From UBA3006 sp031401235 (lineage in GTDB: Bacteria; Actinomycetota; Acidimicrobiia; Acidimicrobiales; Ilumatobacteraceae), in contig JANNRJ010000010.1 of assembly GCA_031401235.1 (NCBI GenBank), forward strand, positions 67,882 to 131,881: a stretch of 64,000 nucleotides of DNA, in the 5' to 3' direction. Positions within the stretch are counted from its first letter, which is position 1. Each line of letters begins with the position of its first letter. Both the position numbers and the translations under genes were made by a program. Below the pieces are notes generated by a model. It ran no database searches, was not told the origin of the DNA, and worked only from the letters and a program-made list of their open reading frames with translations. Below are positions 25,878 through 33,658 of this stretch, piece by piece.

Positions 25878-26552
25878 TCAGTCGAGAGCGCTCAATTGGC
25901 GAAGATCGGTAAAAACTGACGCCATATGATTGAATGTGCAGTCTCGAGCGAGTTTTTCGTCACCATTAACTATTGCAGCAAGGATGTCTTCGTGTTGTGA
26001 CCAACTCATCACACCACGGCGATCGGCGAGCATCGAGAACACCATTTCTGTTTTGCTGCGCAGTGGCTCAACGACGGACTGAAGGTACGAGTTTCCCGAT
26101 GATTCTTCAATAGCAATGTGGAAGTCACGGTGGCAAGAGGCCGCGGTAATGAGATCATTGGCCCGAGAAGCAGACCGACCTCGCTCAATGAGTTGGGTCA
26201 TTCGTGTGATGTCGTCGTTTGTGCGCTGTTTCGCCGCCAGGCCAGCTGCGTAAGCCTCAATGACACTTCGCAACTCGAGCAACTGAATGGCTCCCGCGGA
26301 ATCGAGACTGGCCACATAAGCACCTCGCCTGGGTTTCAATTCCACTAGCCCCGTGGCTTCAAGCGACCTAATTGCCTCGCGGACGGGGTTTCGTGACACT
26401 CCCAATTGCATCGCAATGTGATCCTCGAGCAAACGCTCACCCTGTTTAAGCGAGCCCGCAAGAATCATGTTGCGGATTTCATCAACCACCATTTCTCGTA
26501 AGGTGAGATGTTGCTCGCTCAAAGACACGATATCAATTGTATACGCAGACAT
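25878..26552 (-). CDS. GntR-family regulator with FCD ligand domain (second copy)
   Basis: A 224-aa regulator. The winged helix LREMVVDEIRNMILAGSLKQGERLLEDHIAMQLGVSRNPVREAIRSLEATGLVELKPRRGAYV is followed by an FCD domain (CHRDFHIAIEE, WSQHEDILAAI). ATG 26552 places the operator-like TTGTATACGC inside the first codons; GTG 26528 (eight residues shorter) would put it in the 5' region and fits the family N-terminus equally well. The position of the site suggests autoregulation together with the downstream DAO gene. Confidence 0.9.
   Translation of the reverse strand: MSAYTIDIVSLSEQHLTLREMVVDEIRNMILAGSLKQGERLLEDHIAMQLGVSRNPVREAIRSLEATGLVELKPRRGAYVASLDSAGAIQLLELRSVIEAYAAGLAAKQRTNDDITRMTQLIERGRSASRANDLITAASCHRDFHIAIEESSGNSYLQSVVEPLRSKTEMVFSMLADRRGVMSWSQHEDILAAIVNGDEKLARDCTFNHMASVFTDLRQLSALD
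26537..26546. promoter_or_regulatory. GntR-type operator at the second GntR gene
   Basis: TTGTATACGC shares the first eight bases of the palindrome at 10162. It overlaps the first codons of the GntR gene, or its 5' region if GTG 26528 is the real start. Confidence 0.5.
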
Positions 26553-26636
26553 GTAGCGGGCTGCCCCTAGGACTGACTGGTCCTTTCGTTCTCTGTGTTG
26601 TTCGTCCTAGTTCATCTGATCAATCGCTCAATGTGC

Positions 26637-27494
26637 CTACTTCATCACCACTAGCGCAGGCCGTGTCGGAGCCACCAAAAACGACTGCACATGCAATACA
26701 TCAGTCGTCTTCAAAATCCGCGCGGCAAATGGGGTAAGCCTCACATCCACCAACTCGCGTAACTGAATTTCGAGAGGAACGCCACGGGTAAATCCGGTCA
26801 AATCAATCGCATGTGTATTTGCCGGCGCTAATACAATCGACTCAATTTCGCCTCGTCGAAGCATCAACACATCACTGAGCATTGTCGGGTCGTGGACAAC
26901 CACACCAGCAGGCACATACACCAACCAGCGCTGTGCGAGTTGATAAATCCGCGGTGCCACCCTCCACATCAACCCAGTACTCAGCACCATCCCCACACCA
27001 CCGAATACCCACTGTCGGTTAGCAAGCCATAATGGCGTAAATGTAGTAGTCAGAACCAACATCAGATATGCCAATCCGACCGGAAATATAAGTGAAACTG
27101 GCACCCGCAATAGATACCGCTGCTCGTCTCCATAGGCGCCGGCTTGGACATGAATAGCGCCATAGTTGGAACTAAAAATAATTAGGCATGTCGTCAGCGC
27201 ACATGTAGCACCGACGACTGCCATCGCAACAGAGTCGGCATCACCGATACCGAAAATTAGGTGCACCGTGATCACGGGAGCAACGCATCGGGCAACGGTG
27301 AGCGAAAGCGGGTGAAGCACCCATACCGCAATTGTGACGAATGCCCACAATGCCCATAATTCGGTTGTCATCGTATTTTGCAGAGCCACCGAGTGTTGTG
27401 GCAGTGAATCAACAAGGTTGTTTGGAAGTATGGCCACCACTAGCCACGTCAGACGTGCCAACCATGAGAGTTGATTTGAAGTCGGTCGTGGCAC
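26637..27494 (-). CDS. conserved multi-pass membrane protein of unknown function
   Basis: A 285-aa protein with about six hydrophobic segments in the first 190 residues and a soluble C-terminal domain of about 100 residues (VHDPTMLSDVLMLRRGEIESIVLAP...). The start is GTG 27494 with a TATGCT -10-like element 6 nt upstream and no Shine-Dalgarno, so it is probably leaderless. It is divergent from ligA with 46 nt between starts. I do not recognise a family with a known function. Confidence 0.7.
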   Translation of the reverse strand: MPRPTSNQLSWLARLTWLVVAILPNNLVDSLPQHSVALQNTMTTELWALWAFVTIAVWVLHPLSLTVARCVAPVITVHLIFGIGDADSVAMAVVGATCALTTCLIIFSSNYGAIHVQAGAYGDEQRYLLRVPVSLIFPVGLAYLMLVLTTTFTPLWLANRQWVFGGVGMVLSTGLMWRVAPRIYQLAQRWLVYVPAGVVVHDPTMLSDVLMLRRGEIESIVLAPANTHAIDLTGFTRGVPLEIQLRELVDVRLTPFAARILKTTDVLHVQSFLVAPTRPALVVMK

Positions 27495-27527
27495 GCACAG
27501 AGCATATGTCGTAGTGCACGGTGTCGG

Positions 27528-27533
27528 TAATAT
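27528..27533 (+). promoter_or_regulatory. -10 element for leaderless ligA transcript
   Basis: TAATAT lies 7 nt upstream of ATG 27541, which puts the transcription start at or next to the A of the start codon. No Shine-Dalgarno is present. Confidence 0.5.
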
Positions 27534-27540
27534 TCATCTC

Positions 27541-29619
27541 ATGGCTGGCGTGAACTCACCATCAAAAATGGTTCGCGATCGTGTCGTCGATTTGCGAAAA
27601 GCCATCACTTTTCACAATGAGCGATATTTCACTCTCGACAGCCCGGAAATTTCTGACTCTGACTATGACGCTCTTGTGCGCGAACTCACCAATCTCGAGG
27701 TGCAATACCCACAATTAGTCTCACTAGATTCACCGTCTAGCCAAGTGGGTGCACCCGGCATCACCACGTTTGCGCCCGTTGTTCATCGCATCCCGATGAC
27801 AAGTCTCGATAACGCAATGGGAGCAGACGAATTGCGTGCCTGGGGCGAGCGCATGGTGAAGGGGCTTGGCAATGCACCAATGCATTTCATTTGTGAATTA
27901 AAGATCGACGGCTTGGCGGTGAACATTCGTTACGAGCGTGGCGAACTTGTGCAGGCCGCCACCCGAGGTGATGGCACGGTGGGCGAGGATGTCACTGCCA
28001 ATGTCGCCACGATAAATGTCGTGCCAAAGAAACTGGTACCTGTAAAAGGTGTGCAGGTACCAGAAGTGCTTGAAGTTCGCGGCGAGGTGTACATGCCAAT
28101 CACATCATTCAAACGCCTTCGCGCCGAGAAGGAACGTGAGAACGAACAACGTGTTGTTGCCGGTAGGAAGCCCGAGCCCGTGCCAGCCAATCCACGAAAC
28201 GCTGGCGCCGGCAGTCTCCGTCAAAAGAATTCTGCGGTTACTGCCACTCGAGATCTTTCCTTCTGGTGCTACCAACTCGGCGAAGTCGTCGGTCTCAGTG
28301 AGTTCACCTCACATCACGACACCCTCAATTACCTTCGGCAGATCGGTTTCCCGGTCAATCCCGAAGTCAAAGTTTTTCAAAGCATCGATGAGGTATTGGC
28401 GTTCTGTGATCACTGGGAGTCTCATCGCCACGATTTGGGGTATGAAATCGATGGAGTAGTAGTCAAGCTCGATGATCTTGCCCAGCGGCAAACCCTCGGC
28501 TTCACTTCGCGGGCGCCACGTTGGGCGATTGCCGTAAAATTCGCTCCGGAAGAGCGCAATACCGTCCTCAACGACATCCAAGTCTCCATCGGCCGAACAG
28601 GTCGAGCAACGCCGTTCGCAGTCCTCCAGCCTGTATTCGTCGGTGGCTCAACGGTGTCGATGGCAACACTGCACAATCGTGAACAAGTCGAAATCAAAGA
28701 TGTTCGCCCCGGCGACACAGTCATCGTTCGAAAAGCAGGCGACGTGATCCCTGAAGTCGTCGGACCAGTACTTTCGTTGCGGCCAAAAAATTCCAAGCCG
28801 TGGAAATTTCCCACACTTTGCCCGTGCCATCTCAAATCCACTCTTGTTCAAGTTGCCGGCGAATCTGATACCCGTTGTGTGGAACCGCAATGTCCATACC
28901 AACGCGATCAACGAATCATTCACTTCGCGTCTCGCGGTGGGATGGATATTGAGGACCTTGGTGAAAAGACAGTCTTTGCGCTCTCGAAAGCCGGTTTTGT
29001 CAAGGACGCCGGCGACCTCTATTCGCTCACGGCGAAACAATTGCTCAAACTCGAAGGTTACGGAGATCTCAGCGCGACCAATCTGCTGGCGTCGATCAGC
29101 AATTCCAAAACTCGCACTCTTCCCAAATTGCTCGTCGCCCTCGGCATTAAGAATCTCGGTCCGGCCGCGGCCGAGTCTCTGGCCCGCACCTTCGGTTCAC
29201 TTGACGCGATCATGAGTGCCGGCGAAAATGATCTCAGCGCAGTCGATGGTGTCGGAGATGTCATTGCCAGGTCGATCACCGCCTGGTTCGCCAACCGCGA
29301 CAATCGCAAGATCGTCCAGAAATTGCGCAGTAGTGGGGTCGCCTTCGGCAATGTCGTCACGAGTTCGTTGTCTCAAACATTGGACGGGAAAGCAGTTGTC
29401 GTCACCGGAACAGTCGAAGGTTTCTCTCGGGAAGAAGCCGAAGCGGCGATCAAAGATCGCGGTGGCAAAAGCCCCGGCAGCGTAAGTGCCAAAACGTTCG
29501 CAGTCGTCGTTGGTTCAGATCCCGGCGCCTCCAAAGTTACCAAGGCCGAGCAACTCGGCATTCCAATGATTAATGCCCAAGAGTTTGTACGGTTGATCGA
29601 TACCGGCAAGTTGCCGTAA
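27541..29619 (+). CDS. ligA: NAD-dependent DNA ligase LigA
   Basis: A 692-aa replicative ligase. The adenylation lysine is in CELKIDGLAVNIRYERG, with the upstream domain Ia (YYxxD-like ERYFTLDSPEISDSDYD) before it. OB, zinc, HhH and C-terminal BRCT domains follow (GKAVVVTGTVEGFSREEAEAAIKDRGG). The zinc finger reads C-P-C...C-VEPQ-C, so the first pair is one residue closer than the usual CxxC. ATG 27541 was chosen because of the -10 box spacing and family length; GTG 27514 is in frame upstream. Confidence 0.97.
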   Translation: MAGVNSPSKMVRDRVVDLRKAITFHNERYFTLDSPEISDSDYDALVRELTNLEVQYPQLVSLDSPSSQVGAPGITTFAPVVHRIPMTSLDNAMGADELRAWGERMVKGLGNAPMHFICELKIDGLAVNIRYERGELVQAATRGDGTVGEDVTANVATINVVPKKLVPVKGVQVPEVLEVRGEVYMPITSFKRLRAEKERENEQRVVAGRKPEPVPANPRNAGAGSLRQKNSAVTATRDLSFWCYQLGEVVGLSEFTSHHDTLNYLRQIGFPVNPEVKVFQSIDEVLAFCDHWESHRHDLGYEIDGVVVKLDDLAQRQTLGFTSRAPRWAIAVKFAPEERNTVLNDIQVSIGRTGRATPFAVLQPVFVGGSTVSMATLHNREQVEIKDVRPGDTVIVRKAGDVIPEVVGPVLSLRPKNSKPWKFPTLCPCHLKSTLVQVAGESDTRCVEPQCPYQRDQRIIHFASRGGMDIEDLGEKTVFALSKAGFVKDAGDLYSLTAKQLLKLEGYGDLSATNLLASISNSKTRTLPKLLVALGIKNLGPAAAESLARTFGSLDAIMSAGENDLSAVDGVGDVIARSITAWFANRDNRKIVQKLRSSGVAFGNVVTSSLSQTLDGKAVVVTGTVEGFSREEAEAAIKDRGGKSPGSVSAKTFAVVVGSDPGASKVTKAEQLGIPMINAQEFVRLIDTGKLP

Positions 29620-29639
29620 GTAACAAAGACGTTGCGTGA

Positions 29640-30467
29640 CTAAGGCGTTTCTTCCAGAGCCTTTCGGACTTTCGCCAGATTCATCGTTGGTTTTGGCCAC
29701 TCAAGTTTGAGATCGCGAAGTTCCTTCAACAGAATCTCGCTGACCACAAGGTTTCTGAACCATTTACGATTACTCGGGATAATCCACCATGGTGCATAAT
29801 CCGTGTTGGTACGAGTGAGTGTGTCGCCGAAGATTTCGCTATAGCGATCCCATTGGGCGTGCTCGCGCGCATCGGCGTCGCTGAACTTCCAATTTCGAGT
29901 TGAGTCATCGAGGCGGCTGTTCAAACGTTCCAACTGCTCGGCTTTGGAAATATTCAGGAACAGCTTGATTATCACGGTGTCTTCATCGACAAGCATTCGT
30001 TCAAACTCATTGATATGACGAATACGTTTTGTGGCCAATTCCTCGCTAATCAGTTTGTCCACTCGTGTGACTAAGACATCTTCGTAGTGGCTACGGTTAA
30101 AAATGCCGATAGATCCTCGAGGAGGGCAGGCACTATGGATGCGCCATAAATAGTCGTGGTCCTTCTCGCTGCCTTCCGGTTCCTTGAACGAACTCACATG
30201 GACGCCCTGAGGATTAAACGCGGACATCACTTTGCGGATGGTTCCGTCTTTGCCGGCGGTACTTATTCCTTGAAGCACGATAAGGATCGATGTCGTATCC
30301 TCGGCGTACAGCCGGTACTGAAGCTCTTCAAGCTCCTTAAGATTCCTGGCTAGCCGATCTTCGCTCTCTTCCTTACTGAAACCCGAGTCTTCGTCGGGCG
30401 CGCATTCATCAAGCTGAATCTTTTTGCCTTCGGAGATGCGGAACAGATCCAGGTTGATGGCCGGCAT
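29640..30467 (-). CDS. ppk2: polyphosphate kinase 2 (PPK2)
   Basis: A 275-aa PPK2 enzyme that transfers phosphate between polyphosphate and nucleotides. Walker-A-like LQGISTAGKDGTIRKV is at about residues 64-79, followed by SFKEPEGSEKDHDYLWRIH, the lid region GSIGIFNRSHYEDVLV and the C-terminal APWWIIPSNRKWFRN. It is convergent with ligA. Nucleotide preference (AMP, ADP or GDP) cannot be assigned by eye. Confidence 0.93.
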   Translation of the reverse strand: MPAINLDLFRISEGKKIQLDECAPDEDSGFSKEESEDRLARNLKELEELQYRLYAEDTTSILIVLQGISTAGKDGTIRKVMSAFNPQGVHVSSFKEPEGSEKDHDYLWRIHSACPPRGSIGIFNRSHYEDVLVTRVDKLISEELATKRIRHINEFERMLVDEDTVIIKLFLNISKAEQLERLNSRLDDSTRNWKFSDADAREHAQWDRYSEIFGDTLTRTNTDYAPWWIIPSNRKWFRNLVVSEILLKELRDLKLEWPKPTMNLAKVRKALEETP

Positions 30468-30507
30468 GTCGTCACGCTACCGCCGGCAATTTCACTGGAA
30501 AAAGGTC

Positions 30508-30548
30508 GATGCGCCCGTCACCCGCGTGAAGCGGACAACGGGCGCATC
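30508..30548 (-). terminator. Rho-independent terminator of the coiled-coil gene
   Basis: Perfect 11-bp inverted repeat GATGCGCCCGT (30508-30518) / ACGGGCGCATC (30538-30548) with a 19-nt loop. On the minus strand it is followed by GACCTTTTTCC, so it would end transcription of the gene at 30582-31151 before ppk2. Confidence 0.75.
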
Positions 30549-30581
30549 TGGGGGACTACTTAGATTGAATTGCCTAACTAA

Positions 30582-31151
30582 TCACCTATTGAATTCTGGC
30601 GCTTCTGGTCGCACTGGTCCTTCGCCGAGAGCCTTAAGGGCTTCTTTGTAGGCGGCACGAAGCGCTTCAATCTTGCCACGGAAGGCCACAGCTTCGGCTC
30701 TGAAGGTAATCATGGCCTGGCGGTACTTCTCAATGGCTGCAAGTTGTTCGGCAGTCAGTGCTGGCTTTTCTGGCTTCGAACCAAGTGCCTTGAGGGCGTC
30801 GGTTTTGACCTGTACAGCGATTGCCACTTCATCTTTGTAAGCCACTTCGGCGGCCTTGCGGGCCTCATCGGTGGTTGCAGCTTCGCGTGCAGTCTTGAAT
30901 GTCTCGCGGGCATTTTCCATCGATGCTTTGAAAGCTTCGCGGATCGCTTCACGTTGTGACTTGTATGCTTCGCGCTCGGCCTTGAAAGCAGCCTTTTGCG
31001 CATCGGTCAATCCGAAGTTTTCCCGGTTGCTTTCTTCCGAGGATGACTTATCTGACTTACCGGAATCGGATCCGCTATCAGCTAATGCGGCCGTGGCCCC
31101 ATTCGCAAGGATCAAAGTTGTCGCTAGTGCGACGATCAATTTCTTCTTCAT
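30582..31151 (-). CDS. secreted alanine-rich coiled-coil protein (family copy 1)
   Basis: A 189-aa protein with a Sec signal peptide (cleavage near ALADS, residue 25), then a Ser/Glu linker and long charged helices. Residues 74-124 contain the family repeat F-x2-(A/S)-M-x2-A-R-x2-F-x2-A-R-x-A-A-T-x2-E-A-R-K-A-A ending in ALKALG, and a second, weaker ALKALG at 171-176. Two paralogues and one decayed copy lie directly upstream. It probably sits outside the membrane; function unknown. A GTGAG-N6-GTGAA box lies 60 nt upstream of the start. Confidence 0.75.
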   Translation of the reverse strand: MKKKLIVALATTLILANGATAALADSGSDSGKSDKSSSEESNRENFGLTDAQKAAFKAEREAYKSQREAIREAFKASMENARETFKTAREAATTDEARKAAEVAYKDEVAIAVQVKTDALKALGSKPEKPALTAEQLAAIEKYRQAMITFRAEAVAFRGKIEALRAAYKEALKALGEGPVRPEAPEFNR

Positions 31152-31210
31152 GGTTACGTCTCCTATTGGTAGGGTTTTGTTCTTGCACTTTCACCGTAGA
31201 GAACTGAATT

Positions 31211-31230
31211 GTGAGTACTCTGTGAAATTC
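31211..31230. promoter_or_regulatory. 11-bp-phased direct repeat (OmpR-type box), copy 1
   Basis: GTGAGTACTCTGTGAAATTC: GTGAG at 31211 and GTGAA at 31222, 11 bp apart. The same arrangement precedes the other three members of this gene family, which suggests one OmpR-type response regulator controls them all. Confidence 0.6.
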
Positions 31231-31277
31231 ATTGGTAAGTCGTCAGAATCCGCGAACTTCCAATGAACTATTTCGCG

Positions 31278-31901
31278 CTATTGAGAAACCGCTGGCGCAA
31301 ATGGTTTCACCGGTGGATCACCAAGCGCTCTTAGGGCGTTTTGATAAGTTTGACGGGCAAACCTATCTGCAGTCAAGAACGCCAGTCGCGCGGCTTGACG
31401 ACTTGCATTTGTGCGCGCTGATTCACGTGCCGTCTTGAACACCCTTTGGGCATCGGATACGGATGCGTGGAATTCAGCGAGGATTGTCTTTCGTTCTTCA
31501 AGATACTTTGTAAGTGCAACCCTGAATGCGGCCTTCTGGGCATCGGTCTCCGATGGTTTAACCGATTCGATGCCGAGAACTTTGACGGCTTCCAATTGAC
31601 TATTTGTAGCAGCGTTGATTGCAACCCGGAATGCAGTTTCCGCGGATTTTCGTGCCTCATCAGTCGTTGCGGTTTGGCGAGCAGTCATAAATGCCTCCCT
31701 AGCGGAATTCATCGCGACTTGAAATGCAGCCCTAATCGCTTCTCGCTTTGCCAAATATGAGGCTCGCTCAACTTGCGTGACCATAACAGTGGTCGGTGTT
31801 GTCGAGGTGTCGTCGGAGCCCGTATCTGCACGTGCAACCGAAGCTCCGTTGGCAAAAACTATAAGTGATGTTGCCAAAGCGAAAATGAATTTTCTACTCA
31901 C
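31278..31901 (-). CDS. secreted alanine-rich coiled-coil protein (family copy 2)
   Basis: A 207-aa protein from GTG 31901 (GAGGA 8-12 nt upstream). Signal peptide to about residue 25 (SVARA-DT), Thr-rich linker, then two full repeats: residues 60-110 and 144-194, each with F-x2-A/S-x3-A-x3-F-x-T-A-R plus a run of T/S-A-R-x-A/S-A and ending in a VLG or ALG. The tail PPVKPFAP matches copy 1 (GPVRPEAP). The in-frame extension to 32021 runs through the regulatory box and is not real. Confidence 0.75.
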   Translation of the reverse strand: MSRKFIFALATSLIVFANGASVARADTGSDDTSTTPTTVMVTQVERASYLAKREAIRAAFQVAMNSAREAFMTARQTATTDEARKSAETAFRVAINAATNSQLEAVKVLGIESVKPSETDAQKAAFRVALTKYLEERKTILAEFHASVSDAQRVFKTARESARTNASRQAARLAFLTADRFARQTYQNALRALGDPPVKPFAPAVSQ

Positions 31902-31957
31902 GGTGGTTGTCCTCGAGAAAGTGTGTGTTGCTCGAAACAACCGTAGGAACCAAACAT

Positions 31958-31977
31958 GTGAGTTTCTTGTGAAATTG
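31958..31977. promoter_or_regulatory. OmpR-type direct repeat box, copy 2
   Basis: GTGAGTTTCTTGTGAAATTG: half-sites at 31958 and 31969, 11 bp apart, 57 nt upstream of the copy 2 start codon. Confidence 0.6.
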
Positions 31978-32022
31978 ATTAGGAAGTCAACGGAGTCTGT
32001 CGAAACAGACTCATCAATCAAG

Positions 32023-32454
32023 TTATGGAGTTGCTGGCGGAGCCCCTAGTGCGGCGAGGGCAGCATTTTTGGCCCCGGTGGCAGACTTGAATGCATCATT
32101 TTGGGCTTGAATTGCCGCCTTACGCGCTTCTCGTGTTGTCGCCGATTCAAGTGCAACTTTGAACGCCTTGCGGGCGTCAGTCATGGCGGTTTGAAAATTC
32201 GTGATAATTGCTTTCTTGGTTTCGAGATACTTGGCCAACTCGGCTTTACGGGCTTGGCGGAGTTTGGCGGCGGCTTGCTGTGCCGCAATTTGAGCTTCAC
32301 GTTGGGCGTTGGTCTGCTTTGTATTACCGGAAGTCGCAGGGACCGTAGTTGATGTCGTTGTTGAACCCCCAGAACCGGTTGCGGCGAAAGCGGTCGATGC
32401 GCCACTGGTGAGTAGTAATGATGCGGCTAACGCGATTGGAAATTTCCTTTTCAT
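32023..32454 (-). CDS. secreted alanine-rich coiled-coil protein (family copy 3)
   Basis: A 143-aa protein with a Sec signal peptide (AFA-AT, about residue 24) and a Thr/Ser linker. One repeat unit is present at about residues 87-137 (NFQTAMTDARKAFKVALESATTREARKAA ... AALGAPPATP, not contiguous as written). It is shorter than copies 1 and 2 because it has a single unit. Alone it would be unrecognisable; the array, the shared promoter box and the ALGxPP ending support it. Confidence 0.7.
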   Translation of the reverse strand: MKRKFPIALAASLLLTSGASTAFAATGSGGSTTTSTTVPATSGNTKQTNAQREAQIAAQQAAAKLRQARKAELAKYLETKKAIITNFQTAMTDARKAFKVALESATTREARKAAIQAQNDAFKSATGAKNAALAALGAPPATP

Positions 32455-32508
32455 AGATGCTGATCCTTCGTGTTGTGGATTGTCGGCAAAACCTTATAGA
32501 ACAATCTT

Positions 32509-32528
32509 GTGAGTTTCATGTGAATTTC
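32509..32528. promoter_or_regulatory. OmpR-type direct repeat box, copy 3
   Basis: GTGAGTTTCATGTGAATTTC: half-sites at 32509 and 32520, 11 bp apart, 55 nt upstream of the copy 3 start codon. Confidence 0.6.
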
Positions 32529-32536
32529 CATCCGAC

Positions 32537-32835
32537 TCAGTTGTTGATTGGCATTGCCGGCGGGGGTCCCAGCGAGTCGATTGCATCAGAACGAGTCCGA
32601 GCAGCGATGCGAATTTGGGCTTTAAGAGAGACCTGCGCGGCATTTTGTTCATTTTCGGTGTGGGCACAACGGCTCGCGCTATCGCATGACTCTTCGGCAG
32701 CGGCGGCACTGTTAAAAAAAGTCTCGGAAATCGCTATTCGGGCTACCCGATAGCTGGCAAGTTTGGTTAGATATTTGATCATTGGCCAGCAACTTTTGTA
32801 TAGGTCGCAACAGCGAAAAATGACTTAGTGTTCAT
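32537..32835 (-). pseudogene. decayed fourth copy of the secreted coiled-coil family
   Basis: ATG 32835 has a GGAG site and opens a signal-like MNTKSFFAVATYTKVAG that stops after 18 codons. The next ORF starts on the overlapping ATGA (32782) and runs 81 codons to 32537. It ends in DAIDSLGPPPAMP, the family's terminal motif, and contains AAAAEES like a mature N-terminus. A frameshift between the two parts would explain the layout. An alternative is a genuine 18-aa leader coupled to a short protein. Confidence 0.45.
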
Positions 32836-32913
32836 GTGCGATTCTCCAATTTCAGGGAATTTGCCAAAAAGGGCAAAAGTCAGTGGCATATGGACACAGT
32901 ATGAAGTGAATTG

Positions 32914-32933
32914 GTGAGTATTGGGTGAATTGG
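32914..32933. promoter_or_regulatory. OmpR-type direct repeat box, copy 4 (divergent)
   Basis: GTGAGTATTGGGTGAATTGG: half-sites at 32914 and 32925, with an extra GTGAA at 32906. It lies between the decayed fourth copy and the response regulator gene (ATG 32966), so it may serve both and allow autoregulation. Confidence 0.55.
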
Positions 32934-32965
32934 TTGAGTAATTCTGGTGAACATTGGAGGATTTC

Positions 32966-33658
32966 ATGGGATCACAACTTGTGCTCGTAGTTGATGATGA
33001 AGAAGCGGTGTGCGACATCATTGTCGACGCGTTGCACCTAGCCGACTATCAGACCATTCGCGCCGCAGACGGGGCTACGGCTCTGACACTCATGCGTGAG
33101 AAGCAACCCGATCTCGTCATTCTCGATGTGAATATGCCGCGGATGACGGGATTCGAAGTGCTTGAACGAATGCGAAAAGCCGAGATCATGACACCGACAA
33201 TATTGCTAACGGCACGACATTCACGCGAAGATACGGTCACCGGATTTCGACTCGGTGCAGACGACTACGTCAAGAAGCCTTTCGGATTGGAAGAGTTGCT
33301 GTTGCGGGTATCGGCCGTATTGAGACGTACCGCCGGAGTCGATGACTCGGTCGTGTTGCAGTGTGGCAAAGTAATTGTCAATCTCGATGTTCATCAAGTG
33401 ACCGTCGACGGCGAAGTGGTGGATCTATCGCCAACCGAGTTCCGCTTGTTGCGCTATCTCATGGAGAACAAAAATCGTGTGCTGTCCAAACAGCAAATAC
33501 TTGACGCGGTGTGGGGGATTGATTTCGATACCAATACAACTGTGGTCGAAACATTCGTGTCATACCTGCGCAAAAAACTAGCCAATGAAGGCGAGCAAGT
33601 GTTGGTCACAGTTCGTGGTATCGGATTCAAGATTGTGGATCCAAAACCGAAAGCATGA
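32966..33658 (+). CDS. OmpR/PhoP-type response regulator
   Basis: A 230-aa regulator. The receiver domain has VVDDEE near the N-terminus, phospho-acceptor Asp in VILDVNMPRMTGFEVL, and the conserved T (LLTAR) and K (YVKKPF). The C-terminal winged helix is typical of the family (LSPTEFRLLRYLMENKNRVLSKQQILDAVWG). GGAGG precedes ATG 32966. The kinase start overlaps its stop. A probable target is the secreted coiled-coil family next door, through the repeated GTGAG-N6-GTGAA box. Confidence 0.95.
   Translation: MGSQLVLVVDDEEAVCDIIVDALHLADYQTIRAADGATALTLMREKQPDLVILDVNMPRMTGFEVLERMRKAEIMTPTILLTARHSREDTVTGFRLGADDYVKKPFGLEELLLRVSAVLRRTAGVDDSVVLQCGKVIVNLDVHQVTVDGEVVDLSPTEFRLLRYLMENKNRVLSKQQILDAVWGIDFDTNTTVVETFVSYLRKKLANEGEQVLVTVRGIGFKIVDPKPKA

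Noticed and set aside
26569..26584. 5-bp hairpin AGGAC/GTCCT between the second GntR gene and the membrane protein gene
   Set aside because: Stem too short and no T-run in the relevant direction, so not called a terminator.
31902..32021. N-terminal extension of secreted copy 2 back to 32021
   Set aside because: It passes through the direct-repeat box and lacks a signal peptide; GTG 31901 has both a ribosome site and a signal peptide.
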